Below the pieces are notes generated by a model that saw only the letters and a list, made by a program, of their open reading frames with translations, did not search any database and was not told the DNA's origin. The position numbers and the translations under genes were made by a program. Positions 25,834-34,343 of a stretch of DNA of 44,465 nt are shown here, one piece after another. The stretch is from Marinobacterium arenosum (GTDB lineage Bacteria > Pseudomonadota > Gammaproteobacteria > Pseudomonadales > Balneatricaceae), in contig NZ_JAILYN010000038.1 in the NCBI RefSeq assembly GCF_019795155.1, positions 1 through 44,465 on the forward strand, in the 5' to 3' direction. The first letter of the stretch is position 1. Each line of letters starts with the position of its first letter.

Positions 25834-26592
25834 TCAGGGCTTGATGCCGGTGTGCAGCGCGACGATGCCGCCGGTCATGTTCTGGTACTTACAGTTTACC
25901 AGGCCGGCCTGCTCCATCATCCCCTTCAGTGTCTCCTGATCCGGGTGCATGCGGATCGACTCCGCCAGGTAACGGTAACTGTCGGCGTCGCCGGCGATCA
26001 ACTGGCCCATCTGCGGCAGGATATTGAACGAGTAGATATCGTAGGCCTTGGTCAGCAGCGGATTGTCGGTCTTGGAGAACTCCAGCACCATCAGCTTGCC
26101 GCCCGGCTTCAGCACCCGGGTCATTGAGCGCAGTGCGGCGTCCTTGTCGGTGACGTTGCGCAGGCCGAAGGCGATGGTAATCACGTCGAAGCTGTTGTCC
26201 GGGAACGGCAGGCACTCGGCGTTGGCCTGGACGAACTCGACATTGCCGGTGACACCGTGGTCATAGAGCTTGTCGCGGCCGACCTTCAGCATCGAGTCGT
26301 TGATATCGGCCAACACCACCTTGCCTTCGGCGCCGACCAGCCGGGCGAAGCGCATGGTCAGGTCGCCGGTACCGCCGGCGATATCCAGCACCTGCATGCC
26401 ACGCCGAACACCACTTTGCTCGATGGTGATCCGCTTCCAGAGCCGGTGGATGCCGCCGGACATCAGGTCGTTCATCAGATCGTACTTGCCGGCGACCGAA
26501 TGGAACACGTCGGCCACGCGCTTGACCTTTTCGTCAGTCTTGACCTGCTGGTAACCGAAATGGGTGGTTTGATCTTTATTCTGCTCGGACAT
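25834..26592 (-). CDS. ubiE: Ubiquinone/menaquinone biosynthesis C-methyltransferase UbiE
   Basis: This 252-residue protein matches E. coli UbiE (251). It methylates 2-octaprenyl-6-methoxy-benzoquinol (and demethylmenaquinol where present) with SAM. Visible features are [18 protein letters not shown], motif [21 protein letters not shown] at about 68-87, and [17 protein letters not shown]. It begins the ubiE-ubiJ unit. The start lies 74 bp downstream of the LRV gene stop, so read-through from there is possible. Confidence 0.97.
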   Translation of the reverse strand: MSEQNKDQTTHFGYQQVKTDEKVKRVADVFHSVAGKYDLMNDLMSGGIHRLWKRITIEQSGVRRGMQVLDIAGGTGDLTMRFARLVGAEGKVVLADINDSMLKVGRDKLYDHGVTGNVEFVQANAECLPFPDNSFDVITIAFGLRNVTDKDAALRSMTRVLKPGGKLMVLEFSKTDNPLLTKAYDIYSFNILPQMGQLIAGDADSYRYLAESIRMHPDQETLKGMMEQAGLVNCKYQNMTGGIVALHTGIKP

Positions 26593-26666
26593 GATGCGGT
26601 CTGTATCAGGCTGGAAAATAGGCAGCCATTGTAGCGCTGTAGAGTCTGTTTGTCTTTGCTATGCCC

Positions 26667-27668
26667 TCAGCGGTGGTGCTGAATCCGGTAGCGGGCGGCA
26701 TGCCTGACCTGGTCGGCGTCGTCCCACACCAGCCGGGCCAGCAGTGGCCGCGGGCAGGCCGGGTTCAACGCCACCCGGTAGCGCAGGTGACTGTCGCAGT
26801 CGCCGGCCAGCTGCTGCAGCGCTTCGGCCGGTGCCGCCGGGTTATCGGCGACACGGACCCGGACGTAGAAATCCTCGTCGTCCGCCAGCCGGTTGAGCAC
26901 CGGTTCCGGGGTGTCCGGCCGCTCTGCCACCGCCTGGCGGGTGCTGCTGTCCGGCAGGTGGGCCAGGCTGATCAGCAGTTCGGGCGGACAGTTGGGGTGG
27001 TGGGCGATGGCGACGCCGAGTCGGCTATCCTGCGCCAGCAGCCGCAATTGCCCGGCGTCGAGGATGGGGTGGCTGCTAGCGGCCTGGCGCACGCCGGGAT
27101 CCGGGTCCTGGCAGCTGCGCAGGATCTGCTCTGGCGGCTGGGCCGGTAGCTCCAATGCGTAGAGGCGCACCCGCGGGTCCGGGTCGGCCAACAGGCGACG
27201 GCTGATCGCCGCCGTGCAGACCGGATTCTGCGCCAGCAAGGCGCGTACCGCCGGCACAGGGTCCTGGCACAGCTGGAACTGCATTTCGGCACTTAGCTGG
27301 GATGAGCGGGCGGTTTCCAGTCGGATCTCCGGCAGCGGATCATTAACCAGCTGGCGTAGTGCCGCCGGTGGCAGATCCGGCCGTTGGACCAGGGCCCGCC
27401 GGACCGCGTCGAGCGGATGGTGGCTCAGTGCCTGCAGGGTGGTCGGGTCGCAATTCGGGTTGGCGGCGACCAGCTGGGCACAGCGCCCGTGCCAGCGGCG
27501 GTCTTCCGCCAGGCAGGTAAGCTGGGCGACCGGGGTGGCGGGATTGGCGGCCACCGCGAAGCGGACGAACGGCTCGCGGTCGCTTGCCAGCCGGATCAGC
27601 AGGTGTGGATCCTGGCTCTGGCGGGCCCGCTGCAGCCGCTGCCGCAGATTGGTGTTAGCCGCGGGCAA
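26667..27668 (-). CDS. Leucine-rich repeat variant (LRV) protein
   Basis: This 333-residue protein is built almost wholly of about twelve degenerate repeats of 24-26 residues with the pattern D-x-x-x-x-V-R-x-x-V-A-x-N-P-x-x-P-x-x-x-L-x-x-L-A. Examples are REPFVRFAVAANPATPVAQL, EDFYVRVRVADNPAAPAEAL and CDSHLRYRVALNPACPRPLL. This is the LRV solenoid first known from Azotobacter. The cysteine-rich 4Fe-4S N-terminal motif of that founding member is absent; the N-terminus is basic and Gln-rich. A role as a protein-binding scaffold is inference. The start overlaps the end of the DUF971 gene by 14 bp, so the two are almost certainly co-transcribed and translationally coupled. Confidence 0.82.
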   Translation of the reverse strand: MPAANTNLRQRLQRARQSQDPHLLIRLASDREPFVRFAVAANPATPVAQLTCLAEDRRWHGRCAQLVAANPNCDPTTLQALSHHPLDAVRRALVQRPDLPPAALRQLVNDPLPEIRLETARSSQLSAEMQFQLCQDPVPAVRALLAQNPVCTAAISRRLLADPDPRVRLYALELPAQPPEQILRSCQDPDPGVRQAASSHPILDAGQLRLLAQDSRLGVAIAHHPNCPPELLISLAHLPDSSTRQAVAERPDTPEPVLNRLADDEDFYVRVRVADNPAAPAEALQQLAGDCDSHLRYRVALNPACPRPLLARLVWDDADQVRHAARYRIQHHR

Positions 27669-28032
27669 TCAGCCCTCCGTCACGGCTGGCACCGGCCTCG
27701 GCCAGTTGCTGCAGGTAGTGCTGCCAGTATTCGTCCTGGCGATGGGCCAGGTCGTGCAGGTACTCCCAGGTGAACAAGCCGCTGTCGTGACCGTCGTCGA
27801 AGCTCAGTTTCAGGGCATAGTTACCGGCCGGCTGTACGCCGGTCAGCGCGACATGTTTCTTGCCGGTTTGCAGGATGCCGTTGCCGATACCGTGACCGCG
27901 CACTTCGGCTGACGGTGAATGGACCCTCAGGAACTCGGCGGTCAGTTCGAAACTGCCGTCGGCGTAGATCAGTTCCAGGGTGCGGGATTTCTTGTGCAGT
28001 TTGATCGCTTCCGGGCGCGGGACTTCGCTCAT
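27655..28032 (-). CDS. DUF971 protein (gamma-butyrobetaine hydroxylase N-terminal-like domain)
   Basis: This 125-residue stand-alone DUF971 domain opens PRPEAIKLHKKSRTLELIYADGS, followed by LPAEFLRVHSPSAEV-type sequence (here LTAEFLRVHSPSAEVRGHG), and later GNYALKLSFDDGHDSGLFTWEYL. In this family the domain may bind zinc or nucleic acid or assist Fe-S assembly; no function is proven. It regularly sits next to hslVU in pseudomonads, as here (284 bp from hslU). It shares an overlap of 14 bp with the LRV gene. Confidence 0.88.
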   Translation of the reverse strand: MSEVPRPEAIKLHKKSRTLELIYADGSFELTAEFLRVHSPSAEVRGHGIGNGILQTGKKHVALTGVQPAGNYALKLSFDDGHDSGLFTWEYLHDLAHRQDEYWQHYLQQLAEAGASRDGGLIARG

Positions 28033-28316
28033 TGCAGCTCTCCGGGCGGTCGCCGTGGCAACGCGCTCAATATCTCATCGGTCAATGTTGTTTCCAGGGT
28101 GTTTCTACCTATCAACTATACCGCATCTGCAGCCGCGACAGCCGCTTGGGTTGCGGCTGAGTTGCGCGGATTGCATACCGGTATTTCCAGCGACAAGGCA
28201 CGAGCTATTCCAGCCTGCTGCCTGGGCTGTCAGCTCAACACGGTTATCTGATAACTAGTTATAAAAAAGGGAGCCCAATGGGCTCCCTTGATCATTAACC
28301 GGCGGGGATACCCCGG
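28033..28316. other. Intergenic region between hslU and the DUF971 gene
   Basis: This contains the hslU terminator (28263-28287) at its right-hand side for the minus strand and the upstream region of the DUF971 gene. I see no credible gene. No clear promoter is assignable. Confidence 0.4.
28263..28287 (-). terminator. Intrinsic terminator of hslVU
   Basis: On the minus strand GGGAGCCC (28287-28280), a 3-nt loop and GGGCTCCC (28276-28269) form an 8-bp perfect stem followed by six T residues (28268-28263). It is 30 bases past the hslU stop. Confidence 0.9.
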
Positions 28317-29651
28317 TTACAGGATATAGTGGCTCAGATCTTCGTCCTGGCTCAGCTCGCTGAGGGACTTGTTGACGTAAGCGGCGTCGACCTGCACGGT
28401 TTGGCCCTGGTTATCGGCGGCACTGTAGGACAGCTCCTCCAGCAGCCGCTCCAGCATGGTGTGCAGGCGGCGGGCGCCGATATTCTCGGTCTTTTCGTTG
28501 ACCTGGTAGGCCAGCTCGGCGATCCGTGCGATGCCATCCTCGGTGAAGCTCAGGGTGACCCCTTCGGTGGCCAGCAGCGCCTTGTACTGGGTGGTCAGCG
28601 AAGCGCTCGGCTCGGTCAGAATCCGCTTGAAGTCGTCCGGCGTCAGCGCGTTCAGTTCGACCCGGATCGGCAGGCGGCCCTGCAGTTCCGGGATCAGGTC
28701 GGACGGCTTGGCCAGGTGGAAGGCACCGGATGCGATGAACAGGATGTGGTCGGTCTTGATCATGCCGTACTTGGTGCTGACGGTGCAGCCTTCGATCAGC
28801 GGCAGCAGGTCGCGCTGCACGCCTTCGCGGGAGACATCGCCGCCGGTGTTCTCGGTGCGCTTGCAGACCTTGTCGATCTCGTCGAGGAATACGATGCCGT
28901 TCTGCTCGACCGCTTCGACGGCGCGCTGCTTGAGGTCGTCCTCATTGACCAGGTTGGCGGCTTCCTCGTCGACCAGCAGCTTGAACGCCTCCTTGACCTT
29001 CAGCCGGCGCTGCTTGCGGCGGCTCTGGCCAAGGTTGGAGAACATGTTCTGCAGCTGGCTGGTCATCTCCTCCATACCCGGCGGTGCCATGATCTCGACG
29101 CCGACCTGCGGTTCGGCCAGCTCGATATCGATCTCCTTGTCGTCCAGCTGGTGCTCGCGCAACTTCTTGCGGAACACCTGGCGGGTGGCGCTCTCTTCGC
29201 GGCTCGGCTCCGACTGATCGAAACCGCTGCTACGGGCCGGCGGCAGCAGTGCGTCGAGGATCCGCTCCTCGGCGGCTTCCTCGGCGCGGAAGCGGTTCTT
29301 CTCCACCTCCTGTTCGCGGATCATCTTGATCGCCATGTCGACCAGGTCACGGACGATGGTTTCCACATCGCGGCCGACGTAGCCCACTTCGGTGAACTTG
29401 GTCGCTTCCACCTTGATGAACGGGGCGTTGGCCAGCTTGGCCAGGCGGCGGGCGATCTCGGTCTTGCCGACCCCGGTCGGGCCGATCATCAGGATATTTT
29501 TCGGGGTGACTTCGGCACGCAGCTCCTCATCCAGCTGCATCCGGCGCCAGCGGTTGCGCAGCGCGATGGAGACGGCGCGCTTGGCTTCGTCCTGGCCAAC
29601 GATATGGCGGTCCAGCTCGGATACGATCTCACGCGGGGTCATATTGGACAT
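28317..29651 (-). CDS. hslU: ATP-dependent protease ATPase subunit HslU
   Basis: This 444-residue protein matches E. coli HslU (443). It carries an AAA+ core with Walker [18 protein letters not shown] at about 57-73, Walker [10 protein letters not shown], the I domain in between (rich in charged residues, about 110-240), the pore motif in [18 protein letters not shown], and a C-terminal tail ending in LSHYIL for docking into HslV. It unfolds substrates and feeds them to HslV in the cytoplasm. It lies 16 bp downstream of hslV and is followed by a terminator. The operon is often heat-shock controlled; I could not make out a convincing sigma-32 promoter. Confidence 0.98.
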   Translation of the reverse strand: MSNMTPREIVSELDRHIVGQDEAKRAVSIALRNRWRRMQLDEELRAEVTPKNILMIGPTGVGKTEIARRLAKLANAPFIKVEATKFTEVGYVGRDVETIVRDLVDMAIKMIREQEVEKNRFRAEEAAEERILDALLPPARSSGFDQSEPSREESATRQVFRKKLREHQLDDKEIDIELAEPQVGVEIMAPPGMEEMTSQLQNMFSNLGQSRRKQRRLKVKEAFKLLVDEEAANLVNEDDLKQRAVEAVEQNGIVFLDEIDKVCKRTENTGGDVSREGVQRDLLPLIEGCTVSTKYGMIKTDHILFIASGAFHLAKPSDLIPELQGRLPIRVELNALTPDDFKRILTEPSASLTTQYKALLATEGVTLSFTEDGIARIAELAYQVNEKTENIGARRLHTMLERLLEELSYSAADNQGQTVQVDAAYVNKSLSELSQDEDLSHYIL

Positions 29652-29667
29652 CGGTTGCTCCTCGGGA

Positions 29668-30198
29668 TCAGTGGCTGGAATCCAGCTCTTCGATAGTCAG
29701 GTTGTCGTTGGTGAACACGCAGATGCCGGCGGCGATATGCAGGCTCTTCTCGACGATCTCGCGGGCGCTCAGCGCGGTGTTGTCGACCAGCGCACGGGCC
29801 GAGGCCAGCGCGAAGTTGCCGCCGGAGCCGATCGCGATGACGCCGTCTTCCGGTTCGATCACGTCGCCGTTGCCAGAGATCAGGAAGGTCTTTTCGTGGT
29901 TGGCGACCAGCATCAGTGCCTCCAGCCGACGCAGCACGCGATCGCTGCGCCATTCGCGGGCCAGGTGGATGCAGGCATTGACGATATTGCCGTGGTGCTT
30001 TTCCAGCTGCTGCTCGAACAGGTCCCGCAGCGTGATCGCATCGGCGGTGCTGCCGGCGAAACCGGTGATTACCTGGTGTTTCGGGATCATGTTCACCTTG
30101 CGGGCGGTTCCCTTCATCACGGTGTTGCCGAGGGATACCTGGCCGTCACCACCGACGACGACTTTGTCATCACGGCGTACGGAAACGATCGTGGTCAT
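29668..30198 (-). CDS. hslV: ATP-dependent protease peptidase subunit HslV
   Basis: This is 176 residues from ATG 30198 (GGAG upstream on the minus strand); the open frame extends 42 codons further upstream but without family similarity. It is an N-terminal-nucleophile threonine peptidase. After removal of Met, the sequence starts [20 protein letters not shown] with the catalytic Thr, followed by GTARKVN. It forms two stacked hexamers capped by HslU. It is the first gene of hslVU. The anti-sigma gene upstream ends 82 bp away. Confidence 0.97.
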   Translation of the reverse strand: MTTIVSVRRDDKVVVGGDGQVSLGNTVMKGTARKVNMIPKHQVITGFAGSTADAITLRDLFEQQLEKHHGNIVNACIHLAREWRSDRVLRRLEALMLVANHEKTFLISGNGDVIEPEDGVIAIGSGGNFALASARALVDNTALSAREIVEKSLHIAAGICVFTNDNLTIEELDSSH

Positions 30199-30280
30199 GC
30201 GAAGCTCCAACTCTAAGCGTGGGTATTGCTCCAGAGATGGAGGCAGCCAGCCGGATTTCAAGGGGGCGACGCTAAAAGGC

Positions 30281-30955
30281 CTACAACTGCAATTGACGCA
30301 GGGTGATTCGCGCCAGCTGTTCAACCAGCGCGGGGTCGTCGCTGATCACCGCCGCACTGCCGTCACCCAGCGGCAGTATCCGGCCGTGCAGCAACTGCTG
30401 GCGGAAACGCAGCTGCCGTTCCAGCGGTTCCTCCGGCATCAGGAACAGGCTCGCGGTGTGGCCATTGCTACGCAGCGCCAGATGGACCACCGGTCGGCCG
30501 CGCAGGGCGCAGATACTGGCATAGCTGACATTGGCCAGTGGCTGGTTGAACCGGTAGCCGAGCCGGTTGACGGTCAGCTGCACGCTGTCGGTTGACAGCG
30601 CCGGGTGGGGGGCCAGGCTGATCGGCTCCGCCTCGATATGGCTGATCAACGCCTGCGGCAGCGACTCTGGTGACGGCTGCAGCCAGAGGCGACCGATCAA
30701 CAGGCTGAACACCACCGTGGCGGCGACCGCCGCCAGCTGCAGCGGCAGCCGGGAGCGGCGGCGGGGGATTCGCTGCAGTTTCGCCGCCAGTGGGGCCGGC
30801 ACTTCCCGTCGCGCCACCTGCTGCAGCTCCTGTTCGAGGGTCCGGGCCTGCTCCAGCCAGCGCTGGTGCTCGGCGTTATGTGCCGCGGCCTGCTCGACCT
30901 CGGCTGAATGGGTATCGCCGCTCAGCACCCGGCGGCGGAATTCAAGGTCATCCAT
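30281..30955 (-). CDS. Anti-sigma factor-like membrane protein, DUF3379 type
   Basis: This 224-residue protein has a cytoplasmic N-terminus ([25 protein letters not shown]) that would grip a sigma factor. One transmembrane helix follows at about 72-92 ([21 protein letters not shown]), then a periplasmic domain of about 130 residues containing one cysteine ([20 protein letters not shown]). The DUF3379 pattern and the position 5 bp after an ECF sigma gene support an anti-sigma role. The signal sensed is unknown. The divergent bufferin operon suggests copper or envelope stress. Confidence 0.8.
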   Translation of the reverse strand: MDDLEFRRRVLSGDTHSAEVEQAAAHNAEHQRWLEQARTLEQELQQVARREVPAPLAAKLQRIPRRRSRLPLQLAAVAATVVFSLLIGRLWLQPSPESLPQALISHIEAEPISLAPHPALSTDSVQLTVNRLGYRFNQPLANVSYASICALRGRPVVHLALRSNGHTASLFLMPEEPLERQLRFRQQLLHGRILPLGDGSAAVISDDPALVEQLARITLRQLQL

Positions 30956-30960
30956 TGCGC

Positions 30961-31491
30961 TTACCCCATCCTTCGCGTTGCTTTTTGGTTGGGCGCCAGT
31001 TGGCGCAACAGCTGCTGTCGGGCCCGATAGAGCCGTGACTGCACCGCCGATTCGCTCAGCCCCAGTTCGCCACTGATCTCGCTGATCGAGTAGCCGCCCA
31101 GCACCTGCAGCAGGATCGGCTCCAGGTAGCCGGGTTCCAGCGCCAGAATCGCCTGCTGCAGTTGGTCGCGCTGCAGCTGTTCATCCAGAGTGGTGGGGTC
31201 GGCCTGTTCCCGCGTCAGTGACACCTCGTTATGGCCGTTTGCCTGTTTGGCCAGCCAGCGCAGATGCTCACGGCGCAGAATCGTGAGCAGCCAGCTGCGG
31301 CAGGCCTTCGGCTCCTGCAGCTGATTGAAATGCTGCCAGGCGCGGATAAATACCTCCTGCACCAGATCCTCCGCCCGGCAACGATCACCGGTCAGCCAGA
31401 TTGCATAGCTGTAGATCGGCGCGCTGTGCTGCTCGACAAGTTGTTCGAATCGGGAGCGGCTACGCCAGCGAAAGATCTCAAGAATGCCCAT
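30961..31491 (-). CDS. ECF-type RNA polymerase sigma factor
   Basis: This is 176 residues. Region 2 appears as FEQLVEQHSAPIYSYAIWLTGDRCRAEDLVQEVFIRAWQHF (about 17-57, DLVQEVFIRAW being the -10 recognition core). Region 4 appears as ILALEPGYLEPILLQVLGGYSISEISGELGLSESAVQSRLYRAR (about 120-163). The linker lacks extra domains, so control should come from the anti-sigma encoded 5 bp downstream. It is divergent from the bufferin operon, with 185 bp between the two starts. It may transcribe that operon and itself. Confidence 0.92.
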   Translation of the reverse strand: MGILEIFRWRSRSRFEQLVEQHSAPIYSYAIWLTGDRCRAEDLVQEVFIRAWQHFNQLQEPKACRSWLLTILRREHLRWLAKQANGHNEVSLTREQADPTTLDEQLQRDQLQQAILALEPGYLEPILLQVLGGYSISEISGELGLSESAVQSRLYRARQQLLRQLAPNQKATRRMG

Positions 31492-31528
31492 GATGGTCAG
31501 GCTCTCTGCGGTTCAATTGCGGGGGGCG

Positions 31529-31554
31529 TACGCCTGATAAGAGAGCGATGGTTC
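31529..31554 (-). promoter_or_regulatory. Candidate ECF promoter upstream of the sigma gene
   Basis: On the minus strand GAACC (31554-31550) and CGTA (31532-31529) are spaced by 17 nt, which is the general ECF pattern (AAC in the -35, CGT in the -10). It lies 38 bp before the sigma start, consistent with autoregulation. No equally good match was found on the plus strand for the bufferin operon. Confidence 0.3.
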
Positions 31555-31676
31555 AAAAAAATTCAAAAAACTTTGCAAGCTTTCGGTGGCTGACCCGGTC
31601 CTATTGACTGAGCAGCAAGCTTGCCAACTCAATAATGTCGCAAGCGATTGGAAAACGAGCCTTGGGAGAACCTGTG

Positions 31677-31940
31677 ATGAAACGTCGAGAAGCAATCAAG
31701 ACTGCCGCGGTGGCGGGAATCCTGGCACTGGGCATGAGCGCGGCGCCCGTTGCGCTGGCTGGCAAGGCGGGGATGGAGAAGTGTGCCGGGGTGGTTAAAG
31801 CCGGCATGAACGACTGCGGTACCGCTCAGCACAGCTGCGCCGGCCAGGCCTCCGCGGATGGCGATGCGGCCGAGTGGGTTTACCTGCCGGAAGGGACCTG
31901 TAGCAAGCTGGTTGGCGGTACAGTCTTGAGTAAGAAGTGA
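31677..31940 (+). CDS. bufA: Bufferin-type RiPP precursor (DUF2282, BufA1 family)
   Basis: This is 87 residues from ATG 31677 (GGGAG upstream). The N-terminal signal is MKRREAIKTAAVAGILALGM with a cleavage site after PVALA. The mature part has the four-cysteine DUF2282 pattern: MEKCAGVVKAGMNDCGTA, QHSCAGQAS, EWVYLPEGTCSKLVGG. Bufferins are periplasmic peptides whose cysteines are modified by an MNIO enzyme to bind copper. The gene is followed directly by the MNIO and partner genes. The KRREAIK start resembles a twin-arginine signal, which would be unusual for this family and is discussed in the findings. Start codons further upstream (31635) give no signal peptide. Confidence 0.9.
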   Translation: MKRREAIKTAAVAGILALGMSAAPVALAGKAGMEKCAGVVKAGMNDCGTAQHSCAGQASADGDAAEWVYLPEGTCSKLVGGTVLSKK

Positions 31941-32016
31941 CTGACCGAATAGCCATAATAGCAGGCGCGATTCGGCCTTGAACGCCGGATTGCACCTGCG
32001 GGCCGGACAGACCGCG

Positions 32017-32847
32017 ATGACACGACAGAGTATCGAGGGTGTTGGGTTGGGGCTGCGCAGCTGCCACTATCAGACCATCCTGGCCGAACAGCCGGCGATC
32101 CCCTGGTTCGAGGCGATGACCGACAACTACCTTGGCGATGGCGGCCAGCCGCACTATTACCTGAGCCGGATCCGCAACGATTACCCAATCACTTTTCACG
32201 GCGTGGGCCTGTCATTGGGTTCGGCCCGGCCGCTCAGCGAGGCCTACCTGGACAGGCTGGTGACGCTGGTCGAGCGCTATCAGCCGGCCTGGATCTCGGA
32301 GCACCTGTGCTGGTGCGCCAGCGCCGAGCACAACAGTCATGACCTGTTGCCGTTGCCCTATAACGAGCTGGCGGTGCGTCATCTGAGCGAACGGATCGAC
32401 CAAGTGCAGAACCGGCTCGGGCGGCGGATTCTGGTCGAGAACCTGTCCAGTTATGTCGCCTTCGCCGAATCGGAGATGAGCGAGTGGCAGTATGTCGCCG
32501 AGATCTGCCGCCGCGCCGATTGCGAGCTGCTGCTGGACGTCAACAATATCTATGTCAGCGCCTGTAACCAGGGGTTTGACCCGCAGGACTACCTGGCCGG
32601 TATCCCGGTCGAGCGGGTGCGGGAGATCCATCTGGCCGGCTATCAGTTGCAAGGGGAGCTGCTGCTCGACAGCCACTCCCAGCCGGTCCATCCGCCGGTC
32701 TGGCAGCTCTACCGGGATGCGCTGTGCCGCTTCGGACAGGTGCCGACACTGATCGAGTGGGACAACGACATCCCGCCGTTCGATCGACTCTGGCAAGAGG
32801 CGCAGCGGGCGGAACGGTTGCGCGAGGAGGTCGCCGTCGATGGATGA
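32017..32847 (+). CDS. bufB: MNIO (DUF692) peptide-modifying oxidase, BufB-like
   Basis: This is 276 residues from ATG 32017; a TTG at 31978 is possible but less likely. It is a TIM-barrel multinuclear non-haem iron oxidase, related to MbnB. Metal-ligand segments of the family are visible: FHGVGLSLGSARP, WISEHLCW, ILVENLSSYV, LLLDVNNIYVSA, REIHLAGYQ and LIEWDNDIP. It should install thiooxazole-type changes on cysteines of the adjacent precursor, in the cytoplasm. Its stop overlaps the start of bufC by 8 bp, the usual coupled arrangement. Confidence 0.92.
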   Translation: MTRQSIEGVGLGLRSCHYQTILAEQPAIPWFEAMTDNYLGDGGQPHYYLSRIRNDYPITFHGVGLSLGSARPLSEAYLDRLVTLVERYQPAWISEHLCWCASAEHNSHDLLPLPYNELAVRHLSERIDQVQNRLGRRILVENLSSYVAFAESEMSEWQYVAEICRRADCELLLDVNNIYVSACNQGFDPQDYLAGIPVERVREIHLAGYQLQGELLLDSHSQPVHPPVWQLYRDALCRFGQVPTLIEWDNDIPPFDRLWQEAQRAERLREEVAVDG

Positions 32848-33619
32848 CCTGGCCGCACTGGCGCGTTTCCAGCAGCAGTTCCTGAACCGGCTCTATTTCG
32901 AGCAACCGATCGACGCCGTGCAGTTGCGCGATGGGCTGCAGGGCGGAGACGGTGAGCGCGGCCTGCGGGCTTATAAGGGTAGCCTGTACGGCATCCTGAA
33001 CAAGGCGCTGGCAGAGATCTATCCGGTCTGCCGGCAGTTCGTCGGGGCGGACTTTTTCGATGCATTGGCAGGGCAATATATCCGTTGCCATCCCTCCCGG
33101 GTCGACCGGCTGGATGACTATGGTGAGTCCCTGGCCGCCTTTATCGGCGAATTTCCGCCGGCCCGATCGGTGCCGCAACTGGCGGCCCTGGCCGAGCTGG
33201 AGTGGGCCTGGCAGCGGGCCTTTCATGCAGCGAACGCCAATACATTTGACTTCGAAGGTTTTGCCCAGGCGACCGCCCTGGGCAAGGCGAATGGAAAAAC
33301 ACTCCGTTTTAGCTGTCGGGCCGGGCTGAGCCTGTTGCAGGCGGATTTTCCGGTCGACCGGTTGTGGCAGTTTCATCAACCGGACTGGCCCGAGGATGAA
33401 ACGGTCGATCTGGCCGAGGGGCCGGTAAAGCTGGTGGTGTACCGGCCCGACCGGCAGGTGTATATCGAGCGGCTGAACGATGATCGGTGGCAGCTGCTAC
33501 AGCTGGTCATGGCGGGGGCGACGTTGCCGCAGATCTGCGATCGGCTGGGCGAGCAGGCCGCCTTACTGCTGCCGTTGGCCCTGCAATGTGGCTGGCTTGA
33601 AGGTTTCCAACAGGGGTAG
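32840..33619 (+). CDS. bufC: MNIO partner protein (DUF2063, BufC-like)
   Basis: This 259-residue protein has an N-terminal DUF2063 helical domain, about residues 5-95 (LARFQQQFLNRLYFEQ; GLRAYKGSLYGILNKALAEIYPVCRQFVGADFF; LPPARSVPQLAALAELEWAW-like sequence, here FPPARSVPQLAALAELEWAWQRAFHA), and a C-terminal domain that in related systems presents the precursor to the MNIO enzyme. It overlaps bufB by 8 bp. The C-terminal half (about 130-259) is less conserved and resembles the winged-helix RRE-type region of some partners, which is inference. The DoxX gene begins 4 bp after its stop. Confidence 0.9.
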   Translation: MDDLAALARFQQQFLNRLYFEQPIDAVQLRDGLQGGDGERGLRAYKGSLYGILNKALAEIYPVCRQFVGADFFDALAGQYIRCHPSRVDRLDDYGESLAAFIGEFPPARSVPQLAALAELEWAWQRAFHAANANTFDFEGFAQATALGKANGKTLRFSCRAGLSLLQADFPVDRLWQFHQPDWPEDETVDLAEGPVKLVVYRPDRQVYIERLNDDRWQLLQLVMAGATLPQICDRLGEQAALLLPLALQCGWLEGFQQG

Positions 33620-33623
33620 GCGT

Positions 33624-34067
33624 ATGCGAGCGATTATCCGATTGATGCAGCGGCTGCAGCCGCTGGAAACCCCGGCCCGGACGCTGTTCGCGCTGGTACT
33701 GCGGGTCTGGCTGTTCCGGGTGTTCTTTGTCTCCGGGCTGACCAAGATACAGAGCTGGTCGACAACCCTGACGCTGTTCGAGTATGAATACGATGTACCG
33801 CTGCTGTCGCCGGCGATGGCTGCCTACTTGGCGACCGGTGCGGAGCTGATCCTGCCGTCGCTCCTATTGGTGGGGCTGTTGGGGCGGTTCAGCGCGCTGG
33901 CGCTGTTCGTGTTCAACCTGGTGGCGGTGACCTCCTACCCGGATATCAGTCCGGCCGGGGTACAGCAGCATATCATGTGGGGCGTGATGCTGGCCTATTT
34001 CGTGGTCAGCGGGCCGGGCAAATTGTCGCTCGATCACTGGTTGCTGCGCCGTTACGGCGAGCGTTGA
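33624..34067 (+). CDS. DoxX-family membrane protein of the bufferin operon
   Basis: This is 147 residues from ATG 33624. It has four hydrophobic segments: about 20-42 (FALVLRVWLFRVFFVSGLTK), 66-88, 91-110, and 112-130. The DoxX motif RVFFVSGLTKIQSW is near the first helix. DoxX proteins often close MNIO operons (for example HvfX in Haemophilus). A role in redox coupling at the inner membrane has been suggested for the family but is not established. It is the last gene of the operon; GC-rich palindromic DNA follows. Confidence 0.87.
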   Translation: MRAIIRLMQRLQPLETPARTLFALVLRVWLFRVFFVSGLTKIQSWSTTLTLFEYEYDVPLLSPAMAAYLATGAELILPSLLLVGLLGRFSALALFVFNLVAVTSYPDISPAGVQQHIMWGVMLAYFVVSGPGKLSLDHWLLRRYGER

Positions 34068-34080
34068 GTGGAGGGGCCCC

Positions 34081-34174
34081 GTAGGGCGTCACCCGGGGCG
34101 CCACCGCCGCAGGCGGTTGAAAACGCCTGCCGGCGTTTGGCCGGCCGGGCCTACCTGGCCGGGTCCGGCCCTAC
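34081..34174. repeat. GC-rich nested palindromic cluster, REP/BIME-like
   Basis: The block is bounded by GTAGGGC (34081-34087) and its inverse GCCCTAC (34168-34174). Within it is a GCAGGCG/CGCCTGC hairpin (34109-34130) and several overlapping GGCCGG palindromes. It lies just past the bufferin operon and could act as its 3' end or as a repeat element. No T tract is present. Confidence 0.45.
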
Positions 34175-34201
34175 ATTGGCGTGTTGAAGAATCAGCAAGA
34201 G

Positions 34202-34241
34202 TTCCAACCACAACGGCGGTAAAAGGCCGTTGTGGCTGGAA
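34202..34241. repeat. Long perfect-stem hairpin (16-bp arms, one mismatch)
   Basis: TTCCAACCACAACGGC (34202-34217), an 8-nt loop and GCCGTTGTGGCTGGAA (34226-34241) pair except at one position. No T tract follows, and it does not belong to either flanking gene. It may be a mobile short inverted repeat or a structured RNA end. Confidence 0.55.
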
Positions 34242-34311
34242 TCGAGAGAGGATATCTACGAAGCTCAGCGCCTCCGCTACCGCCGGTCTATCCGATCCGG
34301 CGGACTGCTTT

Positions 34312-34343
34312 AAGCTTGTCGCTTGCGCTTAAAGCTTGTCGCT
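34312..34343. repeat. Two 12-bp direct repeats
   Basis: AAGCTTGTCGCT occurs at 34312-34323 and 34332-34343, 8 bp apart, ending 8 bp before the stop of the SPOR gene. I assign no function. Confidence 0.5.
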
